The notes under the pieces were generated by a model that had not been told where the DNA came from, made no database searches, and worked only from the letters and a program-made list of their open reading frames with translations. A program made the translations under genes and the position numbers. From Holothuria scabra (taxonomy: Eukaryota > Echinodermata > Holothuroidea > Aspidochirotida > Holothuriidae): a stretch of 64,000 nucleotides of DNA. The stretch spans positions 1,803,931-1,867,930 of the forward strand of contig CM074193.1 in NCBI GenBank assembly GCA_037179385.1. The letters run 5' to 3'. This document shows positions 12,568 to 25,004 of this stretch, piece by piece. Position 1 is the stretch's first letter, and each line of letters starts with the position of its first letter.

Positions 12568-12725
12568 CAGTGGCGGAGCCACGGGATGGTTTTGGGGGTT
12601 GAACCCCCCCCCACCCAACTTTGCAATTCAAAAAACTCCTAAAGAAGGGTTTTTTCTCTCTCCCTTTAGACTTTTCCCTCATGTCGTGCCTCCCCCTCCC
12701 ATGACGCAATCCTGGCAACGCTTCT
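12568..12725. mobile_element. MITE family E (hAT-like ends), copy 1
   Basis: It starts CAGTGGCGGAGCCACGG and ends near AATCCTGGCAACGCTTCT, an imperfect inverse. The interior has a poly-C stretch and CCCTCCCATGACGCAATCC. CAGTGGCGTA-type ends are familiar from non-autonomous hAT elements in many animals. Copies: 15402-15485 and 48108-48308. Confidence 0.6.
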
Positions 12726-12875
12726 AGCTGTCACTACATCATTTTTCAACAGAAGTAGTTGAATATTCCATAGGAAAAATATCCCTCTTTGTGACAGGAA
12801 AACCATCACAGTTTTCGCCGACAGATAATTGTGGTTGCTCGTTAACCACGCCAACCAACAAACAAATAAATAAAT

Positions 12876-12891
12876 AAATAAGACTCTAACA
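12876..12891 (+). repeat. (AAAT)n microsatellite
   Basis: Four to five tandem AAAT/AATA units beside a homopolymer-poor flank. A minor feature. Confidence 0.6.
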
Positions 12892-13670
12892 AGATTGATT
12901 TATTATTCCATTCCAAACAGGAGTCAACAATGCTTTCAGTCTTCAAATAATTACGCGAGTTTCTCTTTGACGTGTACAATAAAGGGGTTCCCACTCACTT
13001 TTGAGTTGTGTTACCGAGACCCATTCTCCCAACCTGTACTTCTAGCTCATCCCATAACCAACCAATGTACCGATATACAACCAGTGTAGAGCTGATTGGG
13101 AGATGCAAATTAATTGAATACATCATTACGAAATAATGGATGTATGTGAGGGAATAAATTAAATGAAACCATAAAAAATGAAAATCAAAAGTGGAAGCAC
13201 GTCTTGCACCGTGACCGCGTACAACTGACGAAGTTCAACTAGTGTAGTACTGGAGGAAGTAAAAAAAAAAAAAAAATCGTACCATAGGTTTTCACTGCAT
13301 GCATTAAATTCCGTAACAACCCTTGTATATAAATAATGCCTCGAACTGGTGACACGAATTTTGATTTAAAGTTCAAATCGAAAGCGTTCTTGCAGCAAAC
13401 GCTTACAAGTGCAGCAAATTGTAAATATTTTGATAAATATTACTAAAATAGCGGGAGCGTGAAGGGCCGCGGTTAATAATAAAGGGCATAATAGCGAATG
13501 AGCTTATTGTTCATAATTACGGAAAATAAAGGAACATTTCAAAGGCATCAATTTTTAATACAAATTCAATTATAAAGAGTAACAAAAGAACCACTTCGCG
13601 GGGGAAGTTTTCTGAATTTGAATCCTATGCCTCACCCTTTAAACAGTTAAAAGTAATTACTAACACCATG

Positions 13671-13846
13671 GTCACGTATGTGACAATACGTAAATTGGGT
13701 AAAACTCGCTCATATTGTTGAGTTTTCGAGTGAATTATGTAGTTTGATACCACTTTCATGGGTAATCCATTACTAAGCTGACTAATTGAGCCTATCGAAA
13801 AAAAGAATTTACCCAATACCGGTAGGCCTATTGTCACATACGTGAC
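13671..13846. mobile_element. palindromic MITE family F
   Basis: This 176-bp element opens GTCACGTATGTGACAATACG with AAATTGGGTAAA after it, and closes with TTTACCCAATACC and then TTGTCACATACGTGAC. The extreme ends, GTCACGTATGTGAC, are themselves nearly palindromic. Only one copy was seen in this window. Confidence 0.65.
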
Positions 13847-15401
13847 AAGCGGTTGGTTACTAACATTTCACCCAACTGCTGTTAGACTGAGGAATATCAA
13901 AGTTGGAGGCGGGGAAAAGTAGGCTGCAAAGGATAATGGTTGGGGCAATCAATTTCGCGGGCAGCACAAAAGCGAGAGTAAATCGCTTGTTGTTGGGGGA
14001 GGTCCGTGATCCATGGGGCGCAGTCTTCTGAACCTCTGAGGTTTTAGCATACCTCTGGATGAAATATTAAGTCGCTGGAGAGGTATATTATTTAGTTTTT
14101 CAGTTAACTCAACTCATAACTGACCTTACTTTTGGAGCAAGTGGGGGCAATGAAAGAATCTGGGGAAAATTTCCCCCTTATCCACCCCTCCCCACTCGCC
14201 GTGGTGCTGCCACTGGCTGAAACCCACCTGCAGTTTCCCTAAGGTCGCAGATTCTGTCATGGCACATCCTGTAAGTGTAATTCTCAAAATGTATACCTCA
14301 TTAAGTCAAAACTGTCACAGATCAGAGGAAAATAATGAACTTCATTTTATTTACTGCAAGCTAGCTTTACACTTTAACCATAGTTATCCCACAACTGCAA
14401 TGCCTACATACAAGTGCAATGCCATACCACGGCTTTATTAAGATATGAACCCCTCTTTTATATGTTATATTTTTAGTCTATCAGGTGATCATCGACCAGA
14501 AGCTGTGTCACGGTCCACAAAGCAAAGCACACAACAATTATCAGGGTCAAGTAAAGGGGAACGCAATCCATTGAGTCACAAAAGATGTTGTAACTAGGTG
14601 ATATTCAGTTGACTGCACAATGGCTGCATATATTGTCCTTCTAACACCCTCAATCAATAAGGTTTGTTGAAATTGCTTTAAATAACATTTCGATGGGTTA
14701 TACCGTAATATTCAGATGCTATAGGCGCCATGAAAGTAGTATGGGAATGGATTCTAAGGGCACGTTACAGCTATGACCATCACGTCAAACATGCTAAATG
14801 TACTTGATGTCAAATCCGTATCAAGGCAGGGGAACAAGTCGCCCTATAAAGTTAAAATTCGTCTCTTGGTAGATAAAAATACTAATGCCCCATGGCTTTT
14901 AGGATGTCTAAAAAAATCAACTGTAGACGTCTTTCTCCCCTACTCAGTACACGTCAGACTGTCTACCGGGGTCTGTCCGTGCGAGACGTTCAGTCCGATG
15001 ATTACTCTTTAAACGACTATTATTAAATAATAGCTTTTGAAGGTAGCCTTAAAAAGGGGGAGAGGTGATTTAACTTGCCAATTAGAACAAGAAATATCAG
15101 GGAAAATATAAGGAGCTTTAGATTTCAGTACTTATCAGTAGTTATCTGCTACGAAATGACGTCATCTGTGTATTTCAGTGCCGCTTCTAATGCAACGTGG
15201 AATAACGCTACATCAGGGTATGAAATGTCAAAAAAAAAAAAAAAAAAAAACGTAGGTGACATCATTACATTGAAGAGTAGGTGAGATCGTTCAAAAAACT
15301 AAAGCTCCCTAATAAAGAGGGCGATACGGAAACCTGGGGACATGGGCGGAACAAACATATTTTTAAGAAAGACGAAACTCTAAGAATGTGTTAACTAAAA
15401 G
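13847..15401. other. intergenic stretch, no supported gene
   Basis: A C/G-homopolymer-rich patch at 14130-14225 (TTTCCCCCTTATCCACCCC, then TGGTGCTGCCACTGGCTG) may be an eroded family E element. A poly-A run lies at 15231-15250. No gene-like frame seen. Confidence 0.4.
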
Positions 15402-15485
15402 CAGTGGCGTAGCCATGGGGGGAATTAGAACCCTCCCATGACCCAACCCACCCCATCCCCATGACACAATCTTGGCTACGCGCCT
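15402..15485. mobile_element. MITE family E, deleted copy
   Basis: CAGTGGCGTAGCCATGGGG at the left and AATCTTGGCTACGCGCCTG at the right form inverted ends. At 84 bp this is about half the length of the other copies and appears internally deleted. Confidence 0.6.
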
Positions 15486-17397
15486 GTGTTAAAACAGTCA
15501 CTGTTCAGGTTTGCCACTTCACATTTGTGACATCAATATGGTCGGAACTCTTAAATTTCAAGTTCAAATTGATTCAACTACTTCACTGACATCAAATTCA
15601 AAAGATGCAAGGTAAGCTATCGCAGAATTCAGAAGGATTTAAACATTACCACGTCATATAGGGTACAAACTATCCCTGTGCCTGGACAAGCAGGGGTTAA
15701 GACAGCTGTACTAAGGGCTGAAGTGAAAAAGGTTGAAATGTGAAACTACGATATCTGCCGAGTGACTATGCTTTTATAGGCCAAATTTTCAATAGGGCAA
15801 TTTTTTAAGTCATTACTTCCTCTCTGCTGCGCCCCGGCTAAGGGCTAGCGACATGATAAACTTCCCAACCGGCGCACGAAAATTTAAATGATGAAGTTGT
15901 ACAAAGTTTCGAATGACACTTGTAAAGTTACTTCTTCCGATTTTTCTTGCTGCCAAAACTCTCGAAAATGTATGTTCAATAGGAGATAAGTTATATTCAA
16001 GGTGAAATGGGAATTGTTGGCTCTTCAATGTAAAAAAATGAGGAAAAGAGACCACCAATGCTATCAATAGAAAATAAAATTGGACTAAGCCTTTGGGTAT
16101 TAGACCTACGCTCGTTTGGTTTCCTGCATTGTAATCTGTACTTTTAATAGTATGCGGTCATGTGGTTTCTATCAAAGAACATTTATTTTATGCTTTAAGA
16201 GGAAACAGACCGGTTATGACTCTGAAAGAGTTTTCTTATATGCAACAACAACTGAAGGTCGAAAGCAGTATGAATCAGTTTTGCTAGAACAGCGCTTGAA
16301 AACTCATGAGCATGAATTCCTCTTTTCACGAGTACGTTTCAATGATATATATTTACGTCTAGGTGCAAATATTGTCATATAAGGCCGTAAGGCTTATATT
16401 TCATACCTGGGACAGGAACCTTGAAATTATGTAGGCCTACATGAGTTTGAATTCCAAAGAATCTGGTTTACCTCAGATAGAGTCCTTTCTGATAATGGGT
16501 TTTGATTTCTTGTAAGTTGAAGCCATGCCGACTTTTAAGTTCACCTATATGTAGGCCTACCATGAGAAAAATAACATCGTCACATTTTCAAACTTATGTA
16601 CAATGAATGCTTGAAATGTGGGCAACATGTACTAAGTCGTTAGTAAATTGAAACTTTTAGTGGGGAAAACTTTTGAGGGGTTTCGTTTTCATCACCTCCA
16701 ATCGCATTTTTGTGGCTTTTGCTCCTATCATTGATCTCTCGTCGTTCAGCTTTTGTCAGGACAAATGTTATTGTCTTGTTTTTATATATGCCGATTGGTC
16801 ACAACCCACTGATTTCGAAGGACAGGGGAAGGTATGGGACACTTGTAATGATTTTCACTAATGGGAGGGGACATTTTGTCTCACGTGTCACTTTACTGTG
16901 ACAAAGTATCCCACGCAGGTTATTCTAGATAAAAGAACATCCTATTCAGGTATCTTGAAATCAATAAATGTAAAGACGCTTGAACCTTTAAAACTTGAAC
17001 CTTTAAAGACTGTTATCTGAATACAGCTAGCTTGTTTGTAAAAAAAGGGTCAACTGTTGCAAATTATAAAGGTAAGCTTCACCAACGAATGGACAATTTC
17101 CTCGGGTAAAAATAAAATGGTTAAAACGGATATTCAATACCAAAGATTTATCCTATACGCCATTATTGCAATAGAAGATGGGTGTCTGAAGGAAGGTTTC
17201 CGTTAGGAAAAGAGTGCTTTAGGAGGGATATTGTACATCAGAATGTCACATGGGGGAATTAGGGACTAACTGGAGGAAGGGGCTTTTTTAATTTTTTGTC
17301 CTCATGATGGGAAATGGTGCAATAGTTTTGCCTAAAATGTAATAATCTTCGTATGGCGACCACGTTATTGTTATTTACCATTAAACTTTAAATTAAA
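15486..17397. other. intergenic stretch, no supported gene
   Basis: Contains two copies of the palindrome-like word GTAGGCCTAC (near 16431 and 16551) and no frame with recognisable domains. An 88-codon frame at 16116-16382 has no homology that I recognise. Confidence 0.4.
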
Positions 17398-17650
17398 GTG
17401 AGAGAACTAAATTTTCACTCCTTTGAAGAGTGATCAAGACCAAAATTCACTTCAGGAAGAGTGAATATCACCTCAACAGCGCGAAGTTGCACTCTTGCAT
17501 GAGTGCCTACAGGGACCACTCTTAAATAGGAGGGACCTGTGCAGACACTCTTTGAAGAAAGTCCTTTCTTGGGGTGAATTTCACGATTTTTATCGTTGAG
17601 TAAAATTTTAATGGAGGAATTCACACTTTTCAATCTCTAAGAATTTCCCT
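17398..17650. repeat. AGAGTGAA-rich repeat, possible MITE
   Basis: The words GAGTGA/TCACTC recur on both strands (TTTTCACTCCTTTGAAGAG, CTTCAGGAAGAGTGAATATC, GGTGAATTTCACG, ATTCACACTTTTCAATCTCT). A patch of similar style is at 46630-46900. Ends are not clean, so the element call is tentative. Confidence 0.4.
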
Positions 17651-17716
17651 CTTTAGTGTTTGTTTCATTTAAATATTGAGATGGGGTTCTACTCATATAC
17701 TATCTGGTATATATCA

Positions 17717-18935
17717 ACTTCAACTGCAACATATAGTTGTTACATATTTAACAGCGGAGTTATTACGAGGAGGGCACCAGGGCACCTGGCACTACTCGTA
17801 CAATACTTCGCATGCATGAACTTCAATAACAACAACAACAACAACATCCATTTGTCACATATTTAAAAGCGGAGTTATTACGAGGAGGGCACCTGGCACT
17901 ACTCGTACAATATTTCGTATGCATGAACTTCAACAACAACGACAACCTCTAGTTGTCACATATTTAAAAGCGGAGTTATTACGAGGAGGGCACCTGGTAC
18001 TACTCGTACAATATTTCGTATGCATGAACTTCAACAACAACAAAAACAGCATCTAGTTATCACATTTTTAACAGCGGAGTTATTACGAGGAGGGCACCTG
18101 GTACTACTCGCACAATATTTCGTATGCATGAACTTCAACAACAACAAAAACAGCATCTAGTTATCACATTTTTAACAGCGGAGTTATTACGAGGAGGGCA
18201 CCTGGTACTACTCGTACAATATTTCGTATGCATGAACTTCAACAACAACAAAAACAGCATCTAGTTATCACATTTTTAACAGCGGAGTTATTACGAGGAG
18301 GGCACCTGGCACTACTCGTACAATATTTCGTATGCGTGAACTTCAATAACAACAACAACAGCATCTAGTTGTCACATATTTAAAAGCGGAGTTATTACGA
18401 GGAGGGCACCTGGCACTACTCGTACAATATTTCGTATGCATGAACTTCAGCAACAACAACAACATCTAGTTGTCACATATTTAACAGCGGAGTTATTACG
18501 AGGAGGGCACCTGGTACTACTCGTACAATATTTCGTATGCATGAACTTCAACAACAACAAAAACAGCATCTAGTTATCACATTTTTAACAGCGGAGTTAT
18601 TACGAGGAGGGCACCTGGTACTACTCGCACAATATTTCGTATGCATGAACTTCAATAACAACAACAACAGCATCTAGTTGTCACATATTTAAAAGCGGAG
18701 TTATTACGAGGAGGGCACCTGGTACTACTCGTACAATATTTCGTATGCATGAACTTCAACAACAACAAAAACAGCATCTAGTTATCACATTTTTAACAGC
18801 GGAGTTATTACGAGGAGGGCACCTGGTACTACTCGTATAATATTTCGTATGCATGAACTTCAGCAACAACAACAACATCTAGTTGTCACATATTTAACTG
18901 CGACGAGTAGTATTACGAGAAGGGCAATTCACTAA
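17717..18935 (+). repeat. minisatellite, about 12 units of roughly 100-116 bp
   Basis: Each unit contains GCGGAGTTATTACGAGGAGG, then GCACCTGG(C/T)ACTACTCGTA, ATATTTCGTATGCATGAACT, a (CAA)n-type segment and CATCTAGTTGTCACAT. The GCGGAGTT block starts near 17754, 17870, 17970, 18072, 18177, 18281, 18385, 18485, 18590, 18694 and 18798, with a diverged last unit near 18898. Spacing varies mostly through the CAA run. Two variant classes differ at CACATATTTAAAAG versus CACATTTTTAACAG and alternate in places, suggesting higher-order duplication. Confidence 0.9.
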
Positions 18936-21900
18936 TTTGTTTTACCTCCGTTATTTAAATTCATAACTTTTTATCTGCGAAACTCTCATATTATTGCACT
19001 AATAGAAAATTTAACCTTATTTTCATACGCATCACCAGTCGTCGTTTTGGAATAGAAGGAAGTTCCCACAATGGTTTGTCATGATGGAAACAAATTTCGT
19101 CGCTAGATATGCGGTTTTTATAGTTGCATTCAACAGACCCGAACACCGGGCTATTTTTAGAGTCATATTGTTTTGTATTTTGTCTTATTAATTCTAAGTC
19201 TGGAGCTACTCTTATAACTAGAACTGTGAAATCCGACAAGTGCAGGACTGAAATTCAATGTTGAACGGAGTTCCCTGGTTCAATGTCGCTGGGAAAAGTA
19301 CTGTTTCTTGAACAACCAGGATTTAAAAAGTACTAAGTAATATACATCTTCATTGGTATTACAAACATATCTTGGTGCACTATGTTTTCGTTTTTAATTT
19401 AATTGTAATCATTATAATCGTAATAAACAATGTGACAGTGGTCACCGGATAATATCAGAACATGGACTTCACCCTGCCATTAATAGTCTACCAAAACATA
19501 CATTGTTAATGCCGCCTTTAGACTTTTCTTGATTAGGAAGAGTCTTTAAAAACAAAAAGAATCTTATATTCAATAATCATTGACGAAGATGGGCTTCGTA
19601 GGTTTTCGGCCAACTATGATCCGACCAAACACCAACTGCAATAGATCTGCAACCCCTGGAAATCTACTTGTGTGAAAAACGCTTTACTTTCGGGTGTGGT
19701 GGTTGGCACTGGTTGCAGTTTAATTTCCATGAAGTAGTTTGAAAAAGTGGGGGAAAACCATTGCAGCTTTATTACACGGGCTTAGCCAACAGGATTGTAC
19801 AGGATTAGGTCTAATCCAAGGGGGTTAACCCCCACCCTTTATACCCTTCTTCAAAGTCGGCCAAAAACCCCAACGACAAAATCCTGACTACTCCATGTAA
19901 AAAAAAAAAAAAAAAAACGTGTTTAGCAGTTATACACTTATTTTGCCACGCTTTGTGAACACTTTTAAATTCTAAACATTTTTAGCTATTAAGCATTCAA
20001 TGTTAAGCAATTAAACATGTTCAAAAGCGAAAGGTTTAGGAACTGGACACGTGTGTTTAGCATCTAAACGCGTTTACTGGAGGGTACAAAAGGTGTTTAG
20101 AAATTACTTTGAATTCCGGAACACCTTTATTAGAGTGCACGCTCCATTTTTGAGGTAAATTTTGCCAGCTATATTCTGATTTGTCTTTGAGGAACGTGTA
20201 TGGAGCAATCGTGTCCCGGTTTATTACATCTGGCAAAGAAATAATTTAAGGGGAATGACAGCCCCCACACTTATTTTGAAAGAAAAAGCAAAATTCCACA
20301 TTACTCTTACAAGTTTCTTTTATTGTTCAGGTATTGTTATAGTCATGTTAAGTCAAGTTAGTCAACATGTTAATCCTAATAAATTTCACGAAGTGGTAGG
20401 CAAAATGTTGTAACATGATTCTCATGAGCCATCGTTCCTGAGATAGAAAATACTACAGTCCAGGGTGACTGCGTTTCGCCTTTATGTTCTTAGTATTTTG
20501 CTCATAGTGCTGAAAATTCTCTCGCATGGTCATGTTACTAGTAAAAAATGATTAGTTTTTTGGGGGGTGGGGGTGAGGATGGGTAATGTGAAAATCAAAA
20601 TCTGGCCTCAAATTGCATAACTGTTAAAATAAAACCGCGGTTTCACACTTTAAATGTGTGCACCACATGTACTGAGGAACAATCCTGAAGGGCGGGCGGA
20701 ATCGTTACTAATCATCGAAACCTATATGCAAATATGATCAATATAATATCCTGAAATGAAGCCCTGTCATATGGTAATTGTATACCAGCCTATGTCTCTC
20801 GTCACGTGGGTCTTTGATGAATGCCCTTTCGAAAGTTTCTATCAAATTATAGTTTTGTACAAGAGATAAATAACTCTTCCAAACCCGAAAGGACAGTTGA
20901 ATAACCCTTTACATCCCTCTTTTAAATACAAACCAAAATTACTAGGCTAGCAATGTGTAGCCCTATACCATCATAGTGGTTATTTAACATTACGCTACTC
21001 TAAAAGGTGTGTATAGTCGAATTTCTTTTTTCAACGAATAACTTGACGTCACAACCTGTCCTGTCACTAACTAAATATGTCTTCATCACTATAAGGGCAA
21101 ATAAACTTTTCAGAAATATCATCAAAGCGGAAAGAATTCAACCCACTATCGTATTTTTCTATTGTGCAAACAGTTGGTAACAACTTACACTGGGATTTAC
21201 GTTAGATCTACGGCAACTGTGTCTCAGTCAATTCATATAAGATTTACATTATTAGTGTACTGACTTGACAACTTTCATATGAGGAAAATGAGCGGTGCTT
21301 TCTAAGTTCTTGGACACTAAAAGGAATTTTTAAATACACATATATTTCGCTTAGGATCTGGTAAGTATACTTATCTAAGGTTATTTCATTTTCTGAGAAG
21401 TACCTGTGACATAGGCCTACAGGTTTTCAACGGTTCGTAGCAGATATGGTTAAGCCGTACAATAATACCGCCATAAACGGCTTGTTATGCATCTTTGAAT
21501 CGGTACCACAGACTGTGTTAAAACTGAAAGTTAAGTAAAGAATTTGCTGGCCAGGACATCCCCTTGATTTCACCTCAGTAAAAGAAACAGTTATCACCCT
21601 GTTTATTGCAGTGTAATCTGTTATCATTATAGTGCAAAACAGACTTATACATACGTAGAACGGCCATATAGGCTAGAGTATATAACATAAATATTACATC
21701 CATCCCGGTTTGACCCGGACTGTCCTGGAGTCCCGGTTGATCTTTTCGATATCCCGGTTTCAACAAAAAAAAAACCCCAAGATGTAGAATATTATGATAT
21801 AAAGGAAGAATAGTGTGGTAAAATGTTACACATGTACTGTGATACAGTATATAGTTTATACTACTTCCAAATATTGCGACATTAGCTTTGCTCTGGTGAT

Positions 21901-22299
21901 TTTGCTATTGATCTGTTGATAAGGCAGGACTTTCCTTCCAGATAAGAAAAGTGTCCGAAAATTTATTTTAGATTTTACACAAGAGAGACATTTTTCAATC
22001 TCGAATCAACAATCTGAATCGGTTCTATAAATTATGTAACCTTAACAAATTTACGTTATTCCCACCTTCTGCTTGATTTTCTAATGAAAAAGTAATTGCC
22101 TACTTGTAAAAAAACCAAAAAAGGGGCAGGTTAGTAATGTAACAAGGCACGTATTAGGCTCGTACGTATCAAGACAAAAATCCCTTGGCTACAGGTCTGG
22201 GTTAGTCCAGGGAGTTGTAAGACAAAACTACTAGTTAGTCTTAGTACATAATCAGATCATCATCATTTGTGTTTAACACTATCATCAATTCTTCCCCTC
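18936..22299. other. intergenic stretch, no supported gene
   Basis: Holds an eroded patch near 19780-19890 resembling family E (GGGGGTTAACCCCCACCC, ATCCTGACTAC), an A-tract at 19899-19917, and GTGTTTAG-rich sequence at 19919-20105 that reappears near 24845. No coding frame is convincing. Confidence 0.4.
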
Positions 22300-22302
22300 T
22301 TT

Positions 22303-23003
22303 GGCGTAGTGACGAATGTTGAAAAATTGAGTTTCTAGTAATAGCGGTTTGATTATTTGACTATTTTGAAAACATGATTTCGATCTTAAAATATTGTTGC
22401 TGTAACTGTTTCATTGCTTTAAAACAAAAGAAAATATTAAAGTTTGTTGCTAAACTAGTTAGCAAAATAATGAAAGCAGAATGGCATTAAAGACATTCGT
22501 CACTATCCACAATTTTTAAAACGCGATATCAGTCAATTCAGTGTTTCACCCGTATGTTTTAGCACAGGACATAGTGACGAATGTAAGATTCATCACTGCG
22601 CGGATTTGGAAATGCCCGATAAACATGGAGATGAGTATTCGCCAAGAATATGATAAAATTACTGTAAATTAGTAAATTTGCAGAGGTTCAGATTAAACCC
22701 CCTTTCTTCAAGCAAGACGTGGTTTATAATTTAAAAAACAACATTCGTCACTACGCCGAAATGATTTCTGTCATATCGGTACATCAGGGCATAATGGCGA
22801 ATATGAGATTCGTCACTACGTAAAATTGAAAAACGTCTGAAAACCATGGAAATGAGCGTTCGTAAAAACAATAGTGGGAATAGCTTCGAATTCGTACATT
22901 TTTGGAAGATCAGACCAAACTCAAACGATTCTACTCCCCGAAAATAGGAATAAACTGTTTTCACATCATTTTCGCTAAAAATGCACATTCGTCATTACGC
23001 AAG
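22303..23003. repeat. cluster of inverted ATTCGTCACTACG motifs
   Basis: The word ATTCGTCACTA(C/T) or its inverse occurs near 22303 (inverse), 22492, 22568 (inverse, then direct at about 22589), 22742, 22810 and 22986, with GTAGTGACGAATGT-type inverses. Spacing is irregular (about 20-190 bp). It may be nested or tandem copies of a fold-back transposon, because direct and inverse copies alternate. Confidence 0.55.
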
Positions 23004-23158
23004 AAAGGAGACGAATTATACCCGAAGCCAGAAAAATTTGTTCCGCCCTTGTTTTAACCCTTCGAATTTTTGTTTTGAACTTTGAACGCACAAATTTTCC
23101 TACTGGACTATTCCTACTCAAATATCTGTTGCAACATTCTACAGAGTATATTGTGTGC

Positions 23159-23190
23159 TCAGGGAGGTGTGATTAGTTACACCTCCCTGG
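23159..23190. repeat. perfect short palindrome matching MITE family G ends
   Basis: CAGGGAGGTGTGATTAG is followed at once by TTACACCTCCCTG. The same words form the terminal repeats of the element at 33017-33738. It looks like two ends joined with the interior lost. Confidence 0.55.
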
Positions 23191-23334
23191 TGTGCTTCAC
23201 ACCCAGTTTTGTATTTGCACGTGCTTGTTTTCTTACACTGATCTTCCCTACACAGAATTCGGTAAGCTTCCATCGTAGAGTATAACGCCAAACTGGCAAT
23301 GCCAGTTTCTTGAGGAAAGCTCACATTTCTATGA

Positions 23335-23890
23335 TTAAAGGCATCATACTCCTTTAGTTTTTACTAAGTTTTGAAAGAAAGGCAAAACTTTCCAGACCAT
23401 ATCCTGTGACCTGGTGGCAATACCCCTTTTCCTAACGCAAGATATCTTACACTAAGGGTTGGCAAGTTGTGTTTGTTTTATTTTAAAATTCCGTCACTTT
23501 TTTAACAGAGTAACAGGAAATTGTGTAATGAGGGAGAGTTGTATCAAATTCCTTTTATTTTTCTTTCTAATTAAATGTCCTGTTTGTCCTTGAAATGTAA
23601 TGTTGATGAAATGTTTTGATAATGTTTTATTCGGAAGTAGTATTGCCCTACACAATATTTGGGGTTTAGTAAACGATGTTGCTCAATATTCCCCGCAGTT
23701 GCATTAAAATTAAGTAAGAAACAATGAATGCAATGCCAAAATAATGTTCTGCGATGACAACACAGATTTCCCATAATGCACCATTTTTCAAGAACAAATA
23801 CATTGCTTTCAAAATTAGTATCTTCTTAAAGCAATATGCTATTGAGATGCCGTTTTCACCTCCTGCCTGCAAAAGGGAAGATTTGAGCAT
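23335..23890 (+). repeat. interspersed repeat family H, copy 1
   Basis: Shared blocks with 52635-53160 include CCTAACGCAAGATATCT-like text, TGTGTAATG, TTTGTCCTTGAAAT, GCCCTACACAATATTTGGGG and GAGATGCCGTTTTCACCTCC. The region 39040-39500 matches in the opposite orientation. No convincing reading frame; likely a non-autonomous transposon. Confidence 0.6.
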
Positions 23891-24054
23891 ATTTTAGAGT
23901 CGGTGAATTTTGGCTCCGGAAAATTCCTTAAGAGGATAGCAAACAAACTGCTTTCCAGAAACAATTCCATGTACGACCTCATAAATGGGTATCGCAGTGC
24001 ATTACCATTAAACTTACTGCACCTGCTCGCAGTGTATCACGTGATTTAAGGGGG

Positions 24055-24406
24055 CGGTCACATTACAACCAATTGGGATCGGATTGTTTTGATCCGTTTT
24101 TCAGAGGTTTTTTGTTGAAATCTTCTCCATCTCTGGCTGAAAGAGTCAAAACTTTGACAACCAGTGAAAATTTATGATATGATTCTCGTGTCGGCCTGAC
24201 AGCGTAGTCCGAAAAATGTGTCTGTCGATGTGACGTCACGACGTAATGGTTAAAAAATTCACTTTCATATCCTGCGATACAAATCAAATCTTAACACAGG
24301 TTGGTCAATTTTGGTTTCTTGCAGACCCGAGCTGGAGAGAATTTTGGCAAAATCTCACAAAAATCGCATCAGAATCCGATTCAAAGTCGTTGTAGTGTGA
24401 CCGCGG
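24055..24406. mobile_element. MITE family I, copy 1
   Basis: The left end CGGTCACATTACAACCAATT and the right end TCGTTGTAGTGTGACCG are inverted. The 352-bp interior contains GATGTGACGTCACGACGTAA. A copy lies at 48635-49054 with CGCGGTCACACTACAACAAA and TTCGTTGTAGAGTGACAGC ends and a related centre. Confidence 0.68.
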
Positions 24407-25004
24407 TATTACTTGTGATTATACCTCAACGTCATGTAAGATCGTTTAAAAAATAGGAATACTTGGGCTGTTGTCATGGACGACGATACTTGGTACAGCT
24501 GGGGACATGTCACCTCCAATATTTAGTTAAGGGACACCATATCAAATGTACCCCCAATACTTTGGAGCACGAACAAAAAATCTACGTAGTTTTATCACGG
24601 TTTTGTTTTGATTGGTAAGCTGGTGTTCAGAGTTACATGGATAGGCTATGTTTGTGTCATGTAGAAAGAAATTGTGGGCAGGTAACATATACAGCGAATT
24701 CATCGGATTGCTAACCTCGTAGAGGCTTGTCCTCTGGGCTCCAACAGAGGACCTACGGCGGTCCTATGAACCACTGGCCCATTGTGTAAACCGTTCGTTC
24801 GTGCAGATGCTTCCTCCTCCATATATACGTAGGCAGAAGACAGTTGTGTTTAGTAGTCAAACATGTTTACATAATGAGAGCACAAACTGCTTAGGAAAAA
24901 AACGTTTACTTCCTAAAAGCCATTTTTAAATGAGTGCTGAGCTGAGGTAACAAGTGGGTTTGTTCAATCGGAATCGGAATACGAGACTGGTGGGACTAAA
25001 GTTT

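Noticed and set aside
17717..18935. CRISPR-like array of repeats and spacers
   Set aside because: The intervening parts are also repeated, units are about 105 bp, and the DNA is animal. It is a minisatellite.
21575..21766. Small collagen-like or Pro/Gly frame on the minus strand
   Set aside because: Derived from a few CCCGG(T/A)-type imperfect repeats; too short and without Gly-x-y periodicity.
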